DNA of 64,000 nt from UTCHB3 sp964625575 (GTDB lineage: Bacteria; Bacteroidota; Ignavibacteria; Ignavibacteriales; Ignavibacteriaceae): assembly GCA_964625575.1 (NCBI GenBank), contig CAZVBQ010000005.1:62001-126000 (forward strand). The letters are read 5' to 3'. The translations under genes were made by a program, and so were the position numbers. A model generated the notes under the pieces. It saw only the letters and a list, made by a program, of their open reading frames with translations, was not told the DNA's origin and did no database searches. Positions within the stretch are counted from its first letter, which is position 1, and the number at the start of each line of letters is the position of its first letter. This document shows positions 59,453 through 64,000 of this stretch, piece by piece.

Positions 59453-59666
59453 GTGGTGAGTGATGATCCGCCTGCGGCGGAATGAGTTTTTAGTGGTCAG
59501 TGGTGAGTGGTTAGAGGTTAGGTATGATCCGCCTGCGGCGGAATGAGTTTTAGTGGTCAGAGGTTAGTGGTTAGAGGTCAGTGAATCACTGAGGTTCTGA
59601 GGTACCGAAGTACTGAAGTACTGAAGTACCGAAGTACTGAAGTACTGAAGTTCTGGAGTTCTCAAG
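59441..59666. repeat. Composite 7-bp and 8-bp repeat array with two GC-rich palindromes
   Basis: GTGGTCA/GTGGTGA/GTGGTTA units (7-bp step) run from 59441 to about 59580, and CTGAAGTA/CCGAAGTA/CTCAAGTT units (8-bp step) from 59586 to 59666. TCCGCCTGCGGCGGA, a 6-bp stem with 3-nt loop, occurs at 59467-59481 and 59528-59542, 61 bp apart within a duplicated segment. The array separates the binding-protein gene from the first permease gene. Confidence 0.88.
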
Positions 59667-59678
59667 TTCTCAAAAAAA

Positions 59679-60548
59679 ATGAAAAAAGCAGCATATTTAT
59701 TTCTTGCACCTGCGCTTACGGCGATATTTGTATTCTTTTTTATCCCGGTGATAAGCGCGTTCGTAATCAGTTTTACTGATTTCGACATTTATGCCATAGG
59801 CAACTACAGCAAGTTCCGTTTTACGGGATTGGATAACTACGTAAAGTTATTCGAGAATCCGTTATTCTGGAAGGCGCTGAAGAACACCTTTTTCTTTGTG
59901 GTGGTGTCGGGGCCATTGTCGATAGCTGTTTCACTTGGCGCGGCGGTGCTGTTGAACTCAAAACTCGTCAGGTTCAAAGGGATTTTCAGGCTGGTTTATT
60001 TCATGCCGGTCGTAACAACCCTTGTTGCAGTTTCGATAGTGTGGCGGTTCATTTATCATCCTGAATTTGGACTTTTGAACTATGGTCTGAGTTTTATCGG
60101 AGTTGACAAGATCGACTGGCTTGGCGATCCAAATTGGGCGATGCCTTCGATCATCATTCTTTCGATCTGGAAGAATTTCGGCTACAACATGATAATATTT
60201 ATCGCGGGACTCCAGAACATCCCCGAAGAGCTTTACGAGGCAGCCCACATTGAAGGGGCGAATGGTTGGCAGCGATTCACGAAGATCACGTTGCCGATGC
60301 TGGCGCCCACGACAATTTTTATCACGATCATTACCATGATCGGTTATTTCCAGCTTTTTGCCGAGCCTTATATCATGACTCAAGGGGGACCTCTTGACAG
60401 CACGCTGAGTATAGTGCTTTACATGTATCAGGAGGGATTCCGCTGGTGGAACATGGGGTACTCGTCATCTATCGCGTTCGTGCTTTTCGTGATCATTCTC
60501 GCGGGCACCCTGCTTCAGATGTGGTATCAAAAAAGGAAGGACGCGTAA
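59679..60548 (+). CDS. Sugar ABC transporter permease (MalF-like)
   Basis: A 289-residue CUT1 permease with six membrane helices. The start AYLFLAPALTAIFVFFFIPV is typical. The EAA loop that contacts the ATPase is EELYEAAHIEGANGWQRFTK followed by ITLPMLAPT (about residues 188-215). It follows the binding-protein gene across a 226-bp repeat array and precedes the second permease by 1 bp. An ATP-binding subunit is missing from the window; a shared MsmX/UgpC-type ATPase elsewhere is likely. Confidence 0.94.
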   Translation: MKKAAYLFLAPALTAIFVFFFIPVISAFVISFTDFDIYAIGNYSKFRFTGLDNYVKLFENPLFWKALKNTFFFVVVSGPLSIAVSLGAAVLLNSKLVRFKGIFRLVYFMPVVTTLVAVSIVWRFIYHPEFGLLNYGLSFIGVDKIDWLGDPNWAMPSIIILSIWKNFGYNMIIFIAGLQNIPEELYEAAHIEGANGWQRFTKITLPMLAPTTIFITIITMIGYFQLFAEPYIMTQGGPLDSTLSIVLYMYQEGFRWWNMGYSSSIAFVLFVIILAGTLLQMWYQKRKDA

Positions 60549-60549
60549 A

Positions 60550-61359
60550 ATGAAGAAATTCATGCTTCACGCGTTTCTTGTGATCACAGGTTTCCTGACG
60601 CTTGCCCCATTCATCTGGATGGTCTCGGCTTCATTCATGCACGACGGTCACGCGTCGGTTTTTCCACCCAGGTTTATACCTGATGAGTTCACGCTGACGC
60701 AATATGAAACACTTTTTTCAAGGCTGGATGTGTCGCGTAACCTGCTGAACAGCTTCATGCTTTCAGTGATCGTTACAGTTGTATCTCTCGTCTTCAATTC
60801 GATGGCGGGATTCGCTTTCGCGAAGTACCGTTTCGCGGGGAAGGATGCCATTTTCAAACTTCTGTTAAGCTCAATGGTCATCCCCGCCCAAGTGACAATG
60901 TTGCCGTTGTTTCTGATGCTAAAGGAATTCGGCTTTCTTAATACATACATGGCGATCATCATCCCCGGGCTGGCGAACGTGTTCGGCATATTTCTGATCA
61001 GACAGTATGTAATGGCAATTCCGGACAGTTTGATCGAATCGGCGAGGATTGATGGTGCCAACGATTTTCAGATATATTACAAGATCATTCTGCCACTAGC
61101 GGCTCCGGTAATGGTCACCCTGGCCATCTTCACATTCATGGGTACCTGGAACGACTTTTTGTGGCCCCTTATCGTTTTGAACGACAGTGACATGTACACC
61201 CTTCCGGTCGCTTTGGCGAATCTGATGGGTGAGCACACAAAGGATCCCGAGTTGATGATGGCGGGAAGTGTGATTACGATACTTCCTGTAATGATGATAT
61301 TTCTCGTCCTTCAGAAGTATTACATAAAGGGGATCATGATGGGGAGTGTAAAGGAATGA
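60550..61359 (+). CDS. Sugar ABC transporter permease (MalG-like)
   Basis: A 269-residue CUT1 permease. LTLAPFIWMVSASF near the N-terminus and PPRFIPDEFTLTQYETLF are typical of MalG-type partners. The EAA loop is DSLIESARIDGANDFQIYYK, then IILPLAAPV (about 160-190). AGGA lies nine bases before the ATG. It pairs with the preceding permease to form the channel. Confidence 0.94.
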   Translation: MKKFMLHAFLVITGFLTLAPFIWMVSASFMHDGHASVFPPRFIPDEFTLTQYETLFSRLDVSRNLLNSFMLSVIVTVVSLVFNSMAGFAFAKYRFAGKDAIFKLLLSSMVIPAQVTMLPLFLMLKEFGFLNTYMAIIIPGLANVFGIFLIRQYVMAIPDSLIESARIDGANDFQIYYKIILPLAAPVMVTLAIFTFMGTWNDFLWPLIVLNDSDMYTLPVALANLMGEHTKDPELMMAGSVITILPVMMIFLVLQKYYIKGIMMGSVKE

Positions 61360-61420
61360 AGTACTTCAAATAAAATATTTTTTTGTTTGAATTGGTCAGG
61401 GAATTCCTTATTTTTTCGGA

Positions 61421-61434
61421 TGTAAACGTTTACA
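61421..61434. promoter_or_regulatory. Perfect LacI-type operator upstream of lacI
   Basis: TGTAAACGTTTACA is a perfect 14-bp palindrome with the central CG typical of LacI/GalR operators. It lies 25 bp before the regulator's ATG, implying autoregulation. Confidence 0.85.
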
Positions 61435-61459
61435 TATTTTTTACAGAAGAAACCCTAAG

Positions 61460-62494
61460 ATGACCAGAAAAAACATTCACGAAGTGGCGAAAATGGCGGG
61501 AGTGTCGATTGCCACTGTTTCTCGTGCTTTCAACAACAGTAAACTTATAAAAGGGGATACCAAGAGCCGTATCCTTCAGATAGCAGAAGAACTTGATTAC
61601 AAACCCAGCCCTTTGGCGAGGGGGTTATCTACAAAGATGACTGACACCATCGGTGTGATCATTCCCGATATATCAGGCGAGTTTTTCACCGATATCATAC
61701 ATGGTATCGATGAAGAGGCTTACCGGTGGAACAAGTTTATAATTGTAGCCAGTTCGCACAGCCAACGTAACGGGGTGGAGACATTGATCGATTTCATGTC
61801 GAGCGGCAGGGTTGACGGGGTAATTATGATGGCACCCCAAATACACAAGGAAGTGCCTGAAATTATCGCGAAAAGCAAGCGCCCGGTAGTTCTGATAAAT
61901 TCGCTCAATGAAATCGATGAGGCGGTTAGTATCAGTATCGACAATTATCAGGGAACTGTCGCCAACATTGAGCACCTGATGGAGCACGGTTTCAAAAAGA
62001 TAGCAATCGTCAAAGGACCGAAGGACAACTGCGATGCCGAGGAGAGATATCTCGGTTACCGTGACACCCTTGAGAACCACGGTATCGAAATAAATCCAAA
62101 TTGGGTGGTTGACGGTGATTTCACCGTAAGGGCAGGCTATTACGGCTTCATGCGCTTGATGACACTCGCTGAAAAACCGGAGGCAATATTTGCAGCCAAC
62201 GATATGATGGCTCTCGGCGTTTACGAAGGCGCGAAAGTTCTTAAAGTGAGAATTCCTGAGGATATCGCGGTTACGGGATTTGATGACATCTATTTAAGCA
62301 GGCTTCTGACCCCGAGGCTTACAACCGTTCACGCTCCAATAGAGGAGCTCGGGAGCAAGGCGGTACGGTATCTGCTCAAACTGATTGAAGGCAAGGTCAA
62401 TCCTCTCGAAGCATATCACGAAAAGCTTTCGACCGGATTGATAATCGGAGGGTCGTGTGGTTGTACCACGGCCAGCCCTTCACCATTGTTCTGA
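61460..62494 (+). CDS. LacI-family transcriptional regulator
   Basis: A 344-residue regulator. The N-terminal helix-turn-helix and hinge are textbook: NIHEVAKMAGVSIATVSRAF (about 5-24), then LDYKPSPLARGLSTKMT. The periplasmic-binding-like effector domain includes TIGVIIPDISGEFFTDIIHG, RPVVLINSLNE, KIAIVKGPKD and AIFAANDMMALGVYEGAKVL, ending with the ITGFDDIYLSRLLTPRLTTV-type stretch. It sits directly after the ABC importer genes and is preceded by a perfect operator that recurs, with one mismatch, at the operon promoter 10 kb upstream. The inducer is probably an oligosaccharide from this pathway. Three Cys near the C-terminus (GGSCGCTT) are unusual. Confidence 0.95.
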   Translation: MTRKNIHEVAKMAGVSIATVSRAFNNSKLIKGDTKSRILQIAEELDYKPSPLARGLSTKMTDTIGVIIPDISGEFFTDIIHGIDEEAYRWNKFIIVASSHSQRNGVETLIDFMSSGRVDGVIMMAPQIHKEVPEIIAKSKRPVVLINSLNEIDEAVSISIDNYQGTVANIEHLMEHGFKKIAIVKGPKDNCDAEERYLGYRDTLENHGIEINPNWVVDGDFTVRAGYYGFMRLMTLAEKPEAIFAANDMMALGVYEGAKVLKVRIPEDIAVTGFDDIYLSRLLTPRLTTVHAPIEELGSKAVRYLLKLIEGKVNPLEAYHEKLSTGLIIGGSCGCTTASPSPLF

Positions 62495-62539
62495 TTTTTT
62501 TTAATTCAATCAATTAATCACAAATCAACGGGAGAAAAA

Positions 62540-64000
62540 ATGAATCGAATAATTACTTCGTTATTCATTCTTCTTTTTACAGCCAACTTCGCGTACTCGC
62601 AGAATGTGGTACGCAGCGACGCCCTTTGGGCAAAAAATGCCATTGGCAATATCGTGCTTGACGGCAACATGAATGAAGCCGACTGGGCGAAAGCCGATTC
62701 CGTTCAGGTTATTTACGGTCAGCCGGGTGCATTGCCAACCAGCGGATGGACATCGGAATTTAACGAGAACGCCATCTATGATCCCGTAAGGGCAACTGTA
62801 AAATTCCTCGTTAAAGACCACTATCTTTATCTTGGATTCTGGATGCCCGACTCTTCGGTTGGTGGTATTGCTGACTGGGCACGCTGGGATGGAATCCTGA
62901 TGAACATCAGGGATAAATCGAGTCCGAACAGACCTCTTCCCGCTACCGAGTTCTTCTACACATGGTGGTATCTTAATGTTCCACAGTATTTACAGCCTGG
63001 AACACCTCCCCGTTTTGTCGGCAGATTCGGAAACTTCGATGACACCACCAGAACCCCCGAGCAGCGCGCTGCATGGGATGCCGGTTACAGAACCGTTGGC
63101 GGCGTTTCATGCGACGACAGCACACCTGACCAGGGATGGATGGTTGAAATGAGAGTGGATATGGCTGTGCTCGGTTACGACATCACGTCAGTTGCCGGCG
63201 ATATTATTCAACTCAACTTTTCGATCTGGGATTGCGATTGGGTATGGGGCAACAACCCTGCCAGAATTGCCACCAACAGGGCTCACTATCAGCACCCATG
63301 GGGTAACGCGAACGGAAGCAATGTAGTCAGGGTTTACGCGCGTCCTGATGTAACCACCAACACAACCAACCCTCCTCTTGCTCCGGTAGAGTTTACATTC
63401 AAAAATGGAGCCAACAAACCTGCTCCTGTTATCGATGGTCGACTTGATGAAGAAGTCTGGGCAGGCGCGCAGGAACTCATCATCGCGTGGGATGATACAG
63501 TTGGAAGAGCAGCATACCCCGGAGTAGGCCCCTATCAGAGCGGTCAATACCAGCCCGAACTCGTTAGCGGCAGCAAACCACCTGTGGTTGACCCCGGCTA
63601 TGTAAAGATCAAATATTTCCACAGGGATGGGTTCCTGTACATTGGTGCTGATTTTAATGACCAGCTCATCCAGGGAACCGCGACATTTGACGCTGTTGAC
63701 GGATTCGCCACTGTGATCATGGATCGTGATTCTTACGCTTCAGATCACTCTCTCGAAGCCAGAATGCTCAGATTGACCTTCGATGAGACCGGAAACCTTG
63801 TTCCTAAAGATTACATGCAGACACTTCTCGACTCGACACAGTCAGCCTTCGCTTACACCCTTAAAGGTGCTTCAACCGTTAACAACAACAACGACGTTGA
63901 CGAAGGTTACGTCATCGAAGCAAAGATCCAGCTTACCGGTCACCTCGGCTACCCTGCCGATCTCGGTGACAGGGCTCTCTTCTTCGGTACCGTTCTTTAT
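62540..64000 (+). CDS. Secreted CBM9-like protein, 3'-truncated by the window edge
   Basis: Open from ATG 62540 (GGGAG five bases upstream) to the window end, 487 codons without a stop. Signal peptide IITSLFILLFTANFAYSQ is followed by a CBM9-like/DOMON-type domain: GNIVLDGNMNEADWAKADSV, ATVKFLVKDHYLYLGFWMPD, then QGWMVEMRVDMAVLGYD. A second begins near residue 290 with APVIDGRLDEEVWAGAQ and VKIKYFHRDGFLYIGADF. The layout resembles the protein at 51260, so a T9SS tail beyond the window is likely. It lies 45 bp after lacI and probably belongs to the same regulon; no second operator was found in the 45-bp gap. Confidence 0.82.
   Translation, partial: MNRIITSLFILLFTANFAYSQNVVRSDALWAKNAIGNIVLDGNMNEADWAKADSVQVIYGQPGALPTSGWTSEFNENAIYDPVRATVKFLVKDHYLYLGFWMPDSSVGGIADWARWDGILMNIRDKSSPNRPLPATEFFYTWWYLNVPQYLQPGTPPRFVGRFGNFDDTTRTPEQRAAWDAGYRTVGGVSCDDSTPDQGWMVEMRVDMAVLGYDITSVAGDIIQLNFSIWDCDWVWGNNPARIATNRAHYQHPWGNANGSNVVRVYARPDVTTNTTNPPLAPVEFTFKNGANKPAPVIDGRLDEEVWAGAQELIIAWDDTVGRAAYPGVGPYQSGQYQPELVSGSKPPVVDPGYVKIKYFHRDGFLYIGADFNDQLIQGTATFDAVDGFATVIMDRDSYASDHSLEARMLRLTFDETGNLVPKDYMQTLLDSTQSAFAYTLKGASTVNNNNDVDEGYVIEAKIQLTGHLGYPADLGDRALFFGTVLY

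Noticed and set aside
1..64000. tRNA or rRNA genes
   Set aside because: I looked in the intergenic regions and saw no cloverleaf with T-arm GTTCGA-type sequence or rRNA-like segment; nearly all intergenic space is accounted for by promoters, terminators or repeats.

Overview
The window looks like a scaffold from a Gram-negative bacterium of the Ignavibacteria/Chlorobi/Bacteroidetes side of the tree, probably Ignavibacteria-like. Six secreted proteins or more carry Bacteroidetes-type signatures: five end in a type IX secretion (T9SS) sorting domain with the N-[FY]-P-N-P-F-N-P motif and a K-M-x-L-[LM]-K-type C-terminus. Outer-membrane functions (LolA, beta-barrels, lipoproteins) confirm a diderm. 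One run of exactly 100 N at 39849-39948 is an assembly gap inside a tandem repeat. I saw no rRNA, tRNA, insertion sequence or CRISPR array.

Layout. 1-14.6 kb is dense housekeeping on the plus strand: 3'-part of pnp, rng, gcvT, a ComB-like phosphatase, ftsK, lolA, a flippase-like membrane protein, a small beta-barrel, uppP, two cyclophilins, holA, and an ECF sigma factor with its probable membrane anti-sigma. 14.7-18.8 kb holds a secreted monoheme T9SS protein, an orphan DUF4143-type ATPase, an Omp28-like T9SS protein and a small methyltransferase. 19-26.9 kb carries uvrB and the thrA-thrB-thrC threonine operon, closed by a convergent saccharopine-dehydrogenase-like gene. 27-30.6 kb has a TolB-like protein and a T9SS amidase.

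30.7-36.8 kb is the most unusual part. Two small heat-shock genes read leftward from a near-consensus sigma-54 promoter with an upstream palindrome. Rightward come a CHASE2-adenylate cyclase and a TPR protein whose C-terminal CHAT-like domain stops before any caspase-type catalytic core. Tail-to-tail with it lies an orphan Cas6-family gene whose N-terminal region lacks the usual catalytic histidine, with no array or other cas gene nearby. 36.9-47 kb holds an outer-membrane barrel, a TauE-like permease, a secreted five-fold Cys-Pro-Tyr protein, a LexA/S24-type repressor with twin 35-bp direct repeats in front of it, a cation-efflux protein and a leftward four-gene operon (nitronate-monooxygenase-like, transglutaminase-like, TRAP small and large permease).

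47.8-64 kb is a beta-glucan (possibly beta-1,2-glucan) utilisation locus: a large secreted six-hairpin enzyme, a secreted CBM9-like T9SS protein, a GH94 phosphorylase, a secreted GH144/PF10091-type glucanase, an ABC importer (binding lipoprotein and two permeases; no ATPase seen), a LacI regulator, and a second CBM9-like protein running off the end. Palindromic operators TGTAAACGTTTACA (before lacI) and a one-mismatch copy just downstream of the promoter of the first plus-strand gene tie the locus together.

A recurring non-coding feature is arrays of 7- or 8-bp degenerate tandem repeats immediately after stop codons in at least eight intergenic regions; some reach into coding ends, and a matching inverted pair brackets a four-helix-bundle (S23-type) gene.
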